Shown here: piece by piece, positions 33,186-42,163 of the stretch
How positions within the stretch are numbered: the first letter of the stretch is position 1
Layout of the letters: each line of letters starts with the position of its first letter
Assembly (NCBI GenBank): GCA_028293745.1
Contig: JAQGOF010000231.1
Coordinates: forward strand, 1 to 57,790
Direction of reading: 5' to 3'
DNA: 57,790 nt
Source: Gammaproteobacteria bacterium
GTDB lineage: Bacteria > Pseudomonadota > Gammaproteobacteria > Steroidobacterales > Steroidobacteraceae
Notes under the pieces: model-generated
What the model saw: the letters and a program-made list of their open reading frames with translations, nothing else
Database searches by the model: none
What the model was told of the DNA's origin: nothing
Position numbers and translations under genes: made by a program

Positions 33186-36100
33186 TCACTCTTCGTCCGC
33201 TACGTTGAGATCGCGTGGAGCCGGCAGTTTGGGGCTCACCGGCGCAAGCCCGGCACTGCGCAGGCGCTCATTCAGAGCCGGCAACTCGTTCTCGAGTCGA
33301 CTCCAGCTCTCGATCAGCGGCATGAGTTTCGTCAGCGCTGCCTCGCTGGCGCCGATCTGAGCGGCGGTCGGTGCTGCATCTCCTCGCACGACTTCCTTGT
33401 ACAGAGTCTCAATCTGGCCCTGGACCTCACTCAGGGGTGATATAGCCTCCGACAGTCTTTTGTCATAGCTCGCAATGACCGGGTTTGCGGGCTGTTTCGC
33501 GGCCAGTGCCTGCAACTGTGCGTGCTCGGACTGCTCGGTCAGCAGGATGCGGGAGCTGGCCCCGAGCATTCCGGCGAGCCTGAAAGCCGATTGGAACTGT
33601 GCCTCGAGCGCGCTCGCAGGCGCCGTCACGCGCGGATCCGGCTTGATAATCAAAGGCGCTTCGATCCGGTGGCCGTCCACGGTCAGGCGAACGAGGTAGG
33701 TTCCCGGAAGCGCAAGCGGTCCTTGCGGCTCCTGCGGTGTTGCGTGCGGTACCGCCGAGATCGGGTACCCGCGTGTTGTTGTAAGAGGGTCAGGGTAATG
33801 CAGATTCCACACCCAGCGATGCAGGCCGCGCGTCGCGGGCACAGCAGCTGGCATTGCTATCCAGTAGTGAGGAATGAGCTCGCGAGCGATCTCGTCCTCT
33901 GTGGGTTTGAGCGGCTCATCGCTCTCAAAGCGCCGCACGATCTCTCCCTTCGCATCCAGGATCTCGAGCTTCACGGGCCGCCTGGCATCCCGCGGCAGGA
34001 AGTAGTCGATGACAGCACCGGCCGGAGGATTCTCACCGAGCGGCTCGTCAGGTGGGATGGGCGTATCGGTCCAGGTGCTTTGCGCGACGCGATAGGCCGG
34101 CGCTGGGCGCACCAACGCGACCTCCTTCATGGGCGTGCCTGCAAGTTGTCGCAGCCGGGAAATGTCGTCGAGGATCCATATCGATCTGCCGTGAGTGGCC
34201 AGAATCAAGTCATTGTCCTGGATCCACAGATCCCGCATCGAGGTGTGCGGCAAGTTGATCTGCAAAGACGCCCAGTGAGCACCGTCGTCCCATGACATCC
34301 ACACGGATTTTTCGGTCGCCGCGAAAAGCATTCCTTTGCGCTGTGTGTCTTCGCGGACGGCATTGACGGGTGCATCCGCCGGCAGCCCTTCGCTGATGGA
34401 TTTCCAGGTCTTGCCGCCGTCGTGAGTCCGGAAAATATATGGATGGAGATCATCGAGCCGCATTCGACTCACGGAAACGTACGCCGTGTTTTCGTCATGG
34501 CTGGATGCATCTATCTGGGTCACTTTGCTCCATGCTGACAGGCCATCCGGAGTTACGTCGGACCAGTGCTTTCCTCCATCGTCTGTTTTCCAGACGAGGC
34601 CGTCATCAGTGCCTGCCCACAACAGATTGGCGTTGCGCGCCGACGCGGCCAGTGAATAGATTGTGCCGCGCTGGTTCTCCATGCCGGGCTCATGCATTGC
34701 ACCCACACTGGCAGGGATGCCGGGCTTTTCCCGTGCCAGGTCGGGACTGATCGTTTCCCAGGTCGCCCCGCCATCGCGAGTCTCATACACCTTGTTGGCC
34801 GCATAATAGAGCCTATGCGGATCCAGTGGTGCGAACATCAGGGGCTCCGTCCGGTCGACGCGAATCGATGCATCACGCAACGGAATGGGCGTGACATTCT
34901 GCACCTGGCCTGTTGACCAATGAAACTTGGAAACAACATTGCGGCCGGCACCGTAGATGACATCCGTGTCGAGCGGGTCAGGCGCAACATAACCGTATTC
35001 AATGACTCCCACAGGATGCCAGTCGCGGTCGGTGATCGAACCGTCGTTGCCGCGGCTCGCAATGCATAGCGAGCCGCTCTCCTGCTGGCCGGCGCAAACA
35101 CGATAGGGGAACGTGGGCGAAACGCCGACGTGATACAACTGCGCCGTGGGCTGATTGAACCAGGAGCTCCACGTCCTGCCGCCGTTCAATGTCACGACGG
35201 CGCCCTGGTCACTGACCAGGGCGAGAATGTCGGGATTTGTCGGGTTGATCCAGATGTTCTGATAGTCATCGCCGCCTGGTGCGCCGCGCAGCGAAGTCCA
35301 GGTCCTGCCACCATCGACGGACTTCATTGTCACGAGGCCGGTGCTGTACACGACGTCGGGATTGGAAGGATCGACTCGTAGTATCGGCAAGTCACCTCCG
35401 CCGATGCGCAGGGCGGGGCGTGGGTCCGAGGTGATACGCGTCCAGCTCGCGCCGCTATCGTCGGAACGGAATACACCCAATCCGGCAGCGGAGGAGTAGG
35501 CACCGGGTTCGTTGGTGCCGACGACCGCATAGAGTCGGTCGGGTTTGCTCGCGGCGATCGAGAAATTCACCTGCGACGTGTTATCCGGCAGGCCGGCACC
35601 CAGGCGCTGCCACGTGTCGCCGCCGTCCGCGGACTTGAACAAACCTCCGCCCGTGCCGTGAAACTCGTTCTTATCCTCCCAGGGCCCCAGCCGGTCTTGC
35701 CAGAGCGCCGCGTAGATGAGATTGGGGCGGCTCGGATCAATGGCGACTGCAGAGCCGCCGGTGTCAACATCCTTGGAGAGCACTTTCTGCCAGGTTATCC
35801 CTCCGTCCCGGGATCTATAGATGCCGCGCTCGGCGTTCGGCCCGTAGGGGTGGCCCAGTACGGCCGCAAACACGCGGTTGGGATCTTTGGGATCGATCGC
35901 GAGGTCCGGAATCTGCTGTCCGTCGGTCAGGCCCAGATGACGCCAGGTCCGGCCGCCGTCCGCGGAGCGGTAAATCCCATCGCCCACCGACAGGTCGGGA
36001 CGGTGCAGACCCTCGCCGCTTGCGACATAGAGAATGTTTGGATCCGAGGGGGCGACCGCAATCGCACCGATCGACTGCGTCGGCTGATCGTCGAAGATGG

Positions 36101-36347
36101 GTTGCCAAGTCCGCCCCGCATCGTCGGTCTTCCATACGCCCCCGTCGACTGCACCGATGTAGAAGACATTCGGAAGCGAAGGCACACCGGCCACTGCCCG
36201 CGTGCGGCCGCCGCGAAAGGGCCCGAGCATCCGCCACTTGACCGCGCCCGTGAGCTGATCCACGTGGGTATTGGCTGTATCGCGCGCGACCGTGTTCGAA
36301 CAAAGGGCCATCGCCAGCAGCGCAAGGAAAATTCTGCCCGGTTGCAT
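33186..36347 (-). CDS. BNR/Asp-box beta-propeller protein B, secreted
   Basis: A 1053-residue paralogue of propeller protein A and first gene of the operon. It has a signal peptide (RIFLALLAMALCSNTVA) and opens with WRMLGPFRGGRTRAVAGVP. About eleven Asp-box motifs follow (SADGGRTW, SRDGGITW, SVDGGRTW, TRDGGATW, THDGGKTW, SWDDGAHW and others). Both proteins share the FDDQP-QSIGAIA, ATHGRSIWILDD/ATHGRGIWIVDD and LEILDAKG segments in the same order, and the same C-terminal helical region. ATG 36347 is preceded by AGGTGA. A gap of 168 bases separates it from the LolA-like gene. No enzyme activity can be assigned from motifs. Confidence 0.85.
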   Translation of the reverse strand: MQPGRIFLALLAMALCSNTVARDTANTHVDQLTGAVKWRMLGPFRGGRTRAVAGVPSLPNVFYIGAVDGGVWKTDDAGRTWQPIFDDQPTQSIGAIAVAPSDPNILYVASGEGLHRPDLSVGDGIYRSADGGRTWRHLGLTDGQQIPDLAIDPKDPNRVFAAVLGHPYGPNAERGIYRSRDGGITWQKVLSKDVDTGGSAVAIDPSRPNLIYAALWQDRLGPWEDKNEFHGTGGGLFKSADGGDTWQRLGAGLPDNTSQVNFSIAASKPDRLYAVVGTNEPGAYSSAAGLGVFRSDDSGASWTRITSDPRPALRIGGGDLPILRVDPSNPDVVYSTGLVTMKSVDGGRTWTSLRGAPGGDDYQNIWINPTNPDILALVSDQGAVVTLNGGRTWSSWFNQPTAQLYHVGVSPTFPYRVCAGQQESGSLCIASRGNDGSITDRDWHPVGVIEYGYVAPDPLDTDVIYGAGRNVVSKFHWSTGQVQNVTPIPLRDASIRVDRTEPLMFAPLDPHRLYYAANKVYETRDGGATWETISPDLAREKPGIPASVGAMHEPGMENQRGTIYSLAASARNANLLWAGTDDGLVWKTDDGGKHWSDVTPDGLSAWSKVTQIDASSHDENTAYVSVSRMRLDDLHPYIFRTHDGGKTWKSISEGLPADAPVNAVREDTQRKGMLFAATEKSVWMSWDDGAHWASLQINLPHTSMRDLWIQDNDLILATHGRSIWILDDISRLRQLAGTPMKEVALVRPAPAYRVAQSTWTDTPIPPDEPLGENPPAGAVIDYFLPRDARRPVKLEILDAKGEIVRRFESDEPLKPTEDEIARELIPHYWIAMPAAVPATRGLHRWVWNLHYPDPLTTTRGYPISAVPHATPQEPQGPLALPGTYLVRLTVDGHRIEAPLIIKPDPRVTAPASALEAQFQSAFRLAGMLGASSRILLTEQSEHAQLQALAAKQPANPVIASYDKRLSEAISPLSEVQGQIETLYKEVVRGDAAPTAAQIGASEAALTKLMPLIESWSRLENELPALNERLRSAGLAPVSPKLPAPRDLNVADEE

Positions 36348-36467
36348 AGTCACCTGATTGCCGCCCGGGAATGGGCGTTTCGTAGGCCAATAGTTCGCAC
36401 GCGCCACCTGCCGGCCCCGCGATAATGCGGGCCTCCCGCATGCGAGGCTCTCATTTCGCGGGTGGTC

Positions 36468-37445
36468 TTACTGCGGCGTGCACTTGGTGGACGTGATCTC
36501 AACCTTCGAGACCGATTTGAGGTATTTGCGGGTCGCGATGGGTGTGTTGGCGTCACCGGCCGTGATGTCTACCTTCGCCCGGTCGTTCCACGAACCGCCG
36601 TCGGTGAATGTCAGGGCGAGGTTGAAGTTGCATTTGTAACCGGCGCCGCCTTTCGCAGACACCTTGACCGTCCTGGCTACAATATCGCTGGTGTCAACAG
36701 CGGCGCTGAGTGTTGGTGGCTCGCTGGAGCGGGGATTGACGGCCGCGGCAGCGGCTGGTGGTGCGGCGATGGGGGAGTGCGTCGCTACGGGCGGCTGCGG
36801 TTGTACAGGCGATTGAGCTTGTACGGGCGGTTGTGCCGGACTCCCCGGGCGGGCTTGCGTTTGCGCTGCCTGTGATGGCGCTGCCGTCGCTGCCCCCGAT
36901 GCCGCTCCTGCCGCTGCGGCACTGGCGTTGGAAGAGTCTGCAACGCAGTGAGATGCCCCTGAGGGGTACTGGAGCAGGATGATGCCTGTCTTGTACTCGC
37001 CCCGGTCGTAGAAAGTGCGGGCGTCGAGGTTCAAAGGCTTACTGCGATCGCCACAGTCGCCGACCACGTTCCAGGTGGTGACGACCCCCTTGCCGCCGGG
37101 GATGCGAAGGGTCGGTATGCCGGGCGTCGGCTTCCTGCCCTGAGGCTCGCTGGCGTAGCACAGCGGCAAAGTCTTCGACTCGCCCTGCCGGAGCATCCGC
37201 TGGTAAACGTCTCCACGCCTGTCCCAGTTCTTGGCGGGACAGTCGTTGTCATGGAGCTCGATGACGATGTCGTGCCCGGTCCGGTTGCAGAATGCGACGG
37301 ACCAGGCGGCGGATTGTGCGGGCTCGGGGGCGGAACCGGGGCACGCCGCGAGGTCCTCGTGCGCGTCACCCTGGCTGTAGGCGCCGGGTGCGATGACAGC
37401 CAGGCAAATCAGCAGGGCGGTCCCAATCCATCTCATCGTGATCAT
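36468..37445 (-). CDS. Secreted two-domain protein with Pro/Ala linker, unknown function
   Basis: A 325-residue exported protein. The signal peptide (MITMRWIGTALLICLAVIAPGAYS) is followed by an N-terminal Cys-containing domain (WSVAFCNRTGHDIVIELHDNDCPAKNW, then YQRMLRQGESKTLPLCYA). A long Ala/Pro/Gln-rich linker leads to a C-terminal domain of about 85 residues with VKVSAKGGAGYKCNFNLALTF and an end in STKCTPQ. The paired cysteines suggest disulfides. I do not recognise the family. ATG 37445 has AGGG upstream. It is divergent from msrB, 109 bases away, and is the gene immediately upstream of the propeller operon, 120 bases away. Confidence 0.7.
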   Translation of the reverse strand: MITMRWIGTALLICLAVIAPGAYSQGDAHEDLAACPGSAPEPAQSAAWSVAFCNRTGHDIVIELHDNDCPAKNWDRRGDVYQRMLRQGESKTLPLCYASEPQGRKPTPGIPTLRIPGGKGVVTTWNVVGDCGDRSKPLNLDARTFYDRGEYKTGIILLQYPSGASHCVADSSNASAAAAGAASGAATAAPSQAAQTQARPGSPAQPPVQAQSPVQPQPPVATHSPIAAPPAAAAAVNPRSSEPPTLSAAVDTSDIVARTVKVSAKGGAGYKCNFNLALTFTDGGSWNDRAKVDITAGDANTPIATRKYLKSVSKVEITSTKCTPQ

Positions 37446-37554
37446 CGACACCCTGCCCCTCGCTGCGGTTGCCTTGATTTTCCTGTAAAACTGCTCCACA
37501 AACAACTGAGTTCCGGCCCGAACGGCTGGTGTCACTATTGGTACAGGAGGCGCC

Positions 37555-38028
37555 GTGACAGCATTCGACATGAACCCGCCCACCGCCGAGCAACGTCGTC
37601 AGATCACTGCTGGACTCAATGATGAGGAGCGCCACGTGCTGCTTCAGCATGGCACTGAAGCGGCGTTCTGCGGCGTCTTCCTCGATAACAAGAAGGAAGG
37701 CATTTACACGTGCAGGTTCTGCGGCTTGCCCTTGTTTCGCTCGAGCGCGAAGTTCGATTCAGGTACGGGGTGGCCCAGCTTTTTCAAGCCCTACGAGGAA
37801 TCACACATCGAGCGTCTGCGCGACGCGAGTTATGGAATGGTGCGCGTAGAGGAAGTTTGTGCCCGCTGTGGAAGTCATCTGGGGCACGTATTTCCGGATG
37901 GGCCGCGCCCGACTGGAGAGCGGCACTGCCTCAACTCCATTTCGTTGGGGTTTACGCAGAAGGGTCGGGCGTTGCCTGATGTGCTGGGACGGGGCGCGCC
38001 GGAAGGTGTGCCTGATCCGGCGGAGTAG
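37555..38028 (+). CDS. msrB: Peptide-methionine (R)-S-oxide reductase
   Basis: Reduces methionine-R-sulfoxide in proteins, restoring oxidised methionine. The 157-residue protein has the zinc pair C53-x-x-C56 (CRFCG) and C102-x-x-C105 (CARCG), the SGTGWPSFFKP signature, the GHVFPDGPRPTG loop and catalytic Cys125 in RHCLNSISL. GTG 37555 is the start, with GGAGG seven bases upstream. No signal peptide, so cytoplasmic. Its last 77 bases overlap the 3' end of the AlkP-family gene on the opposite strand. Confidence 0.96.
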   Translation: MTAFDMNPPTAEQRRQITAGLNDEERHVLLQHGTEAAFCGVFLDNKKEGIYTCRFCGLPLFRSSAKFDSGTGWPSFFKPYEESHIERLRDASYGMVRVEEVCARCGSHLGHVFPDGPRPTGERHCLNSISLGFTQKGRALPDVLGRGAPEGVPDPAE

Positions 38029-39634
38029 ACCCAGCGGGTGCGCGACCTTCACTTTGCTTGAATTCGTCCGCGAGCAGTTCGTACATCGGACCCATCTCGA
38101 AGTGAGACGGGATTGCTACACCATGCAACGCCAGGAAGGTCGCGGGGACCTGCAGGACGTCGGCGTGTAGCTTTGCGACGTTCGGACGGATTGCGGGTCC
38201 CCGGGCAAGGACAAACCCTTCGGCGCGGTGGTTTCCAGGCCGATCCTCGTTGGCACGGACGTCCATTCGACCCAGGCTCGGGGACTGCACGGAGTTGATC
38301 GGCGCCCCGGCATTCCACAGAACCGCCAGGTCGGGGAGGTCATCCACGCGCGGCCCGGGAAAGAGCTCGTGAACCTTGAAGACTTCCTCCACCGCCGGCA
38401 GGCCGGTCTCGACGTTCACCAGCGCCCGTAACTCGGCTTCGAGCAACCGCAACACATCGTCATATTCCTTGCCGCGCGCGACGATTCCATTTGGCTCGCG
38501 CCCGCGCACATTGACGCGCAGATAGCTGTTGCGGTCGGTGGGCAGCTGAAACACCCGCGTTCGATTCCAGTCGATGCGCGAAGGCACTCCGAACCGGTGG
38601 CGCAGAAAAGTCGTGGCGAATTCGGGCGCCAGGCGCTTGATCAGGCTCTTGGCCCGGCCGAGCCTGCCTGCGGCCGTCGAGGAGGTGGCAGGACCTGCTG
38701 CTCCATTGGGTCGCGCCGTGGTCCTCGAGAGGCTTTCCAGTACGGGTACCTGTTCCGGCTCGCATAGCCCCAGGCGTTGCAGCATGGGCACGATGAAGTG
38801 ATCACCGCGATAGTTTGGCTGCATGCCGTGATCGGAGAAGATCAACAGATTGTCATCCGGCCGCAGGGAGGCAGCCAATTCGGCCAGCTGCCGGTCGAGC
38901 GCCTGGTAGATGCCGAGCAGCGCATCGCGCAGATAGGGCTCGGCCACGACATGGTCCGGGTGAGCTGGATCCATGTACTGCCAGAGGAGGTGACCGGCCT
39001 TGTGTGACTCGCCGAACACCACGAACAGATGATCGAGGTCTGTTCTGGCCAGCAGCTCTTGGGTGAGCGCGCCTTTCAGGGCAATGCCCCGTTCCAGCCG
39101 GTGCCGCAGGACCCGATGTCCGTCGAGAGTCTGGGTGGTCGGCCCGTAGCCGCCGGTCTTGCAGAACATTTCGAGGCGGGCGCCGCGTTTGCCGGCGCCG
39201 GCCTGCATCGCGAAGCGCCAATACTTGAACTCAGTCAGCCAGTCTACGATCTGGAATCCCTTGAATCGCTTGCGCGGCATGTCGTCTGGAACATCCACGA
39301 TCGCGCAGCGAACGCCGTTTGCGTCGAGGTGCAGATAGTACGGATCCAGGTTCGAATGGTCCGCCTGCACCGGATCCAGGTTGTACGTGCGGTTGGTCAG
39401 CTGCGTGAGGAAGTATATTCCGTGCTGTCCCGGAGAGCGGCCGCTCAAGAGGCTCGGCCACACTGCGCCTTGCAATACGCGGCTCACCGTTGACAGTCGC
39501 GCCAGCGAGCCGCTCTCGAGCATCGAGTCGAAAAAGGGCAGCAGGCCCTGCGCGCACCACCGCTGCATGAGCAGCAAATCAACCGAGTCAACTCCGAGTA
39601 CTACGGATCGACCACTCGCCGCCGTGGCCATCAT
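37952..39634 (-). CDS. AlkP-superfamily phosphodiesterase/phosphoglycerol-type hydrolase
   Basis: A 560-residue protein of the alkaline-phosphatase / type I phosphodiesterase-nucleotide pyrophosphatase superfamily. It begins with a metal Asp segment (VVLGVDSVDLLLMQRW), the nucleophile region AVWPSLLSGRSPGQHGIYF with Ser as nucleophile in place of the usual Thr, and a metal site FSDHGMQPNYRGDHF. No signal peptide was seen. The ATG at 39634 overlaps the stop of the glycosyltransferase gene in TAATG, so the two are coupled and probably act on one substrate. The C-terminal Pro/Ala-rich tail runs into msrB on the other strand. Substrate unknown. Confidence 0.85.
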   Translation of the reverse strand: MMATAASGRSVVLGVDSVDLLLMQRWCAQGLLPFFDSMLESGSLARLSTVSRVLQGAVWPSLLSGRSPGQHGIYFLTQLTNRTYNLDPVQADHSNLDPYYLHLDANGVRCAIVDVPDDMPRKRFKGFQIVDWLTEFKYWRFAMQAGAGKRGARLEMFCKTGGYGPTTQTLDGHRVLRHRLERGIALKGALTQELLARTDLDHLFVVFGESHKAGHLLWQYMDPAHPDHVVAEPYLRDALLGIYQALDRQLAELAASLRPDDNLLIFSDHGMQPNYRGDHFIVPMLQRLGLCEPEQVPVLESLSRTTARPNGAAGPATSSTAAGRLGRAKSLIKRLAPEFATTFLRHRFGVPSRIDWNRTRVFQLPTDRNSYLRVNVRGREPNGIVARGKEYDDVLRLLEAELRALVNVETGLPAVEEVFKVHELFPGPRVDDLPDLAVLWNAGAPINSVQSPSLGRMDVRANEDRPGNHRAEGFVLARGPAIRPNVAKLHADVLQVPATFLALHGVAIPSHFEMGPMYELLADEFKQSEGRAPAGSTPPDQAHLPARPVPAHQATPDPSA

Positions 39635-40821
39635 TACACCGGGGCCAGGTGGGTAGTGGGCTGCGCGGAAGGGGCGGCAGCTTGCGCTTTGTCGCGCACA
39701 GAGCCCCTGGTCGCCCGCTTGATGTGCGAGAAGAGCCGGTGTCCCGTCTCTTCCCAGGCATAGCGGCGGCTCACCCAATCGCGGCCACAGGCACCGAACT
39801 GCTCGGCGCGCCTCGGGTCGCGCAGCAGCTCGCCCAGGCGAGCGGCCAACTCGGGCGCATTCTGAGGCTCGACGAGATAGCCTGATTTTCCGTCCATGAC
39901 GATCTCGGGAATGGCCCCGATCCGGGTAGCGACCACGGGAAGACCGAACGAGGCCGCTTCCAGGAAGACGAGCCCGAAGGGCTCATTGAGCGTCGGGAGG
40001 CAGAACACCGAGGCGGAGCGATAGTATCTGGGCACATCAGCCAGCGGTACGCGGCCTTCGATGTGCACGCCAGGTTCGCTGATCTGCGGTGAGCACCCCA
40101 CGATCGTGAGACGTGCCTCGGGGTGCGCCCGCCTTAACAATCGGAACGCTTCGAGCAGAACCGGACCGCCCTTGCGCTCCCACTCGACGCCGACGAACAG
40201 TATGTTTTTGGCGCTAAAGCGGCTGTTCTCGATGTTTACGGTTACATCTGCGCTGACATTGCTGCCGGCGTACACGCACTTGACTTTTTGCGGTGAGCAT
40301 CCGTATTCGCTGATGAGTGAGCGGGAGATGTTGCGGCTCATGGTGAAGACCATGCGGGCATTGTGATATGCCCCCTTCTCCATCGCGGCCCATGTGAGCG
40401 ACAGCGGCGTGGCGGCCTCGGGCACGGGGTAGTTGCGATTCTCCAGGTGCGTGTGGTCGGTGTAGATGAAATGCGGAATATCGGGGAGGCTGGCGTCAAA
40501 CATCGCCTGCGTCTGGAAAGTGAACGCAAAGTTGGTGCCCCGCAGACGTTGCAGCAACGCGGCGCGGGTGCGCCGGAACATGTAACTCGTCTTGTGCATG
40601 TGCCAGCGGAGCTTTTTGGCGCTGAGGCAGGCTGATGGGCCGAATTCGCCGGCCACCGAAAAAACTAACCCGGGAACGTCCCGCTTGCGCACGACGTGCA
40701 GGTCACGCAGGTCGATGACGGTAGGCTCGAGATGGGGGAATCGCGCTTGCAGCTGCGTAAGCACCTGGTGATTGATATGCGAGAATTCACCAATCTTGAT
40801 GAACGCGAAGTGGTCCCCCAA
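39634..40821 (-). CDS. Glycosyltransferase family 4
   Basis: A 395-residue GT-B fold glycosyltransferase (group 1). The donor-binding half shows FVGVEWERKGGPVLLEAF (about residue 212), LTIVGCSP, VPRYYRSASVFCLPTLNEPFGLVFLEAASFGLPVVAT with the E-x7-E motif, and GYLVEP. The start is TTG 40821, supported by GAGGAG eight bases upstream; no earlier ATG fits. The N-terminal half is less conserved, with ATPLSLTWAAMEKGAY near the acceptor side. Translationally coupled to the phosphodiesterase-like gene by TAATG. The sugar and acceptor are unknown. Confidence 0.9.
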   Translation of the reverse strand: MGDHFAFIKIGEFSHINHQVLTQLQARFPHLEPTVIDLRDLHVVRKRDVPGLVFSVAGEFGPSACLSAKKLRWHMHKTSYMFRRTRAALLQRLRGTNFAFTFQTQAMFDASLPDIPHFIYTDHTHLENRNYPVPEAATPLSLTWAAMEKGAYHNARMVFTMSRNISRSLISEYGCSPQKVKCVYAGSNVSADVTVNIENSRFSAKNILFVGVEWERKGGPVLLEAFRLLRRAHPEARLTIVGCSPQISEPGVHIEGRVPLADVPRYYRSASVFCLPTLNEPFGLVFLEAASFGLPVVATRIGAIPEIVMDGKSGYLVEPQNAPELAARLGELLRDPRRAEQFGACGRDWVSRRYAWEETGHRLFSHIKRATRGSVRDKAQAAAPSAQPTTHLAPV

Positions 40822-40910
40822 GTCCGCTGCTCCTCAGCAGGTGTTCTTATATCCCTCACATAGTCTACCCGCGGAGTGGGTAAGAAAGCGGAGCGCGTCT
40901 CGTTTCGCGC

Positions 40911-40935
40911 AAAAAAGCCGGCTCTGCCCGCCGGC
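40911..40935 (-). terminator. Intrinsic terminator downstream of egtD
   Basis: On the minus strand GCCGGC, a 7-base loop and GCCGGC are followed directly by TTTTTT, a classic Rho-independent terminator. It lies about 60 bases beyond the egtD stop and separates egtD from the glycosyltransferase pair, which uses the same strand. Confidence 0.85.
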
Positions 40936-40993
40936 CGCCGCCAATTATGTAAGCGAGGGTAGCGGGGGGTAAGCGAGGAAGGTCGTTACGTAC

Positions 40994-42049
40994 TCACGGT
41001 GCAGCCGGCACCGGTCTTGCCTCTGCAAGGATCAGCGCAAACAACCCGTCGCGATCAGTCCACTCTGCAACAGGTGTCCAAGCGCCCGCACGCAGCAGAA
41101 GTCGCGCGTCGCGCGGCCCATATTTGTGGCTGTTCTCGGTGTGAATCGTCTTGCCCTTCGAAATGGCAAAGGGGTGACCATCGACGGTGAAGGCGACGTC
41201 GTGAGTCGTTTCGAGATGCATCTCTATGCGCGCCTCAGTGTCGTTCCACTGCGCAACGTGACGGAAGGCGCCGACGGGCAGATTTCCATCGAGCTCTCGG
41301 TTGATCCGATGTAGCAGGTTCAGATTGAATTCTGCAGTTACACCCTGCGCGTCGTCGTACGCGGGGATCAGTACGTTCGCAGGTTTGATCCGATCGATGC
41401 CGATGAGGAGCTTCGAGCCCTCTCCCAGCGTGTCTGCCATCGCGCGAAGCAAATCCACGGCTGCGGCGGCGGTCATATTGCCGATGGTTGAACCCGGGAA
41501 GAAGCCCAGGCGGCGCGCGTCGCCGATCTCCGGGGGCAGCTCCAAGCGGTGCATGAAGTCGCCTTCCACAGGGTGGATCGGCAGCTCTGGAAATTGCTTC
41601 GCGAGCGCGGCCGCAGACTCGCGCAGGAATTCGCCAGAAATGTCGATCGGCACATAGGCTGATGGATCAACCGCCGAGAGAAGAAGCGGGGTCTTTGCGG
41701 AGGATCCCGAACCGAACTCGACGACGACGCAACCGGGTCCTGTCAGCCTCGCGACATCCGCGGCGTGTGCGCTAAGTATCGAGCGCTCCACGCGAGTGAG
41801 GTAGTACTCGGGAAGGTGGGTGATCGCCTCGAAAAGTTCAGAGCCGCGCCGATCGTAGAACCACCGAGCAGGAATAGCGCGCGGCCGCGCTGATAGCCCT
41901 GCGAGTACGTCGGCACGGAAGGCCGGATTTGGTGTACTGACGGTACATTCGGTGTCGTTCGACGCAGAATCGGCTCTCGCGCCGACAGGGCAAGCGATCG
42001 CCGCCTGTCCGGCATCAGCCCGTGATCTCGCCTCACTCCGTGCCGCCAT
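40994..42049 (-). CDS. egtD: L-histidine N(alpha)-methyltransferase EgtD
   Basis: Trimethylates histidine to hercynine, the first step of ergothioneine synthesis. The 351-residue protein has the SAM fold with VVEFGSGSSAKTPLLL and the family segments RGSELFEAITHLPEYYLTRVE, YVPIDISGEFL, GFFPGSTIGNM, LLIGIDRIKP and IHTENSHKYG. ATG 42049 is chosen because AGGAG lies six bases upstream; an in-frame ATG at 42055 is too close to that ribosome site. A terminator follows the stop. No egtB (sulfoxide synthase) gene was found in this window, so the rest of the pathway must lie elsewhere or be missing. Confidence 0.95.
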   Translation of the reverse strand: MAARSEARSRADAGQAAIACPVGARADSASNDTECTVSTPNPAFRADVLAGLSARPRAIPARWFYDRRGSELFEAITHLPEYYLTRVERSILSAHAADVARLTGPGCVVVEFGSGSSAKTPLLLSAVDPSAYVPIDISGEFLRESAAALAKQFPELPIHPVEGDFMHRLELPPEIGDARRLGFFPGSTIGNMTAAAAVDLLRAMADTLGEGSKLLIGIDRIKPANVLIPAYDDAQGVTAEFNLNLLHRINRELDGNLPVGAFRHVAQWNDTEARIEMHLETTHDVAFTVDGHPFAISKGKTIHTENSHKYGPRDARLLLRAGAWTPVAEWTDRDGLFALILAEARPVPAAP

Positions 42050-42163
42050 TTGCATCTCCTGCTGCGCGTGCGCGCCCGCTTACCCGATCCGTACGGAATT
42101 AATGCGGGCCCGGCCAGATTTATCCAAGCGTGACGCGAAAATGCCGACTCCGCCGCCGTCAGC

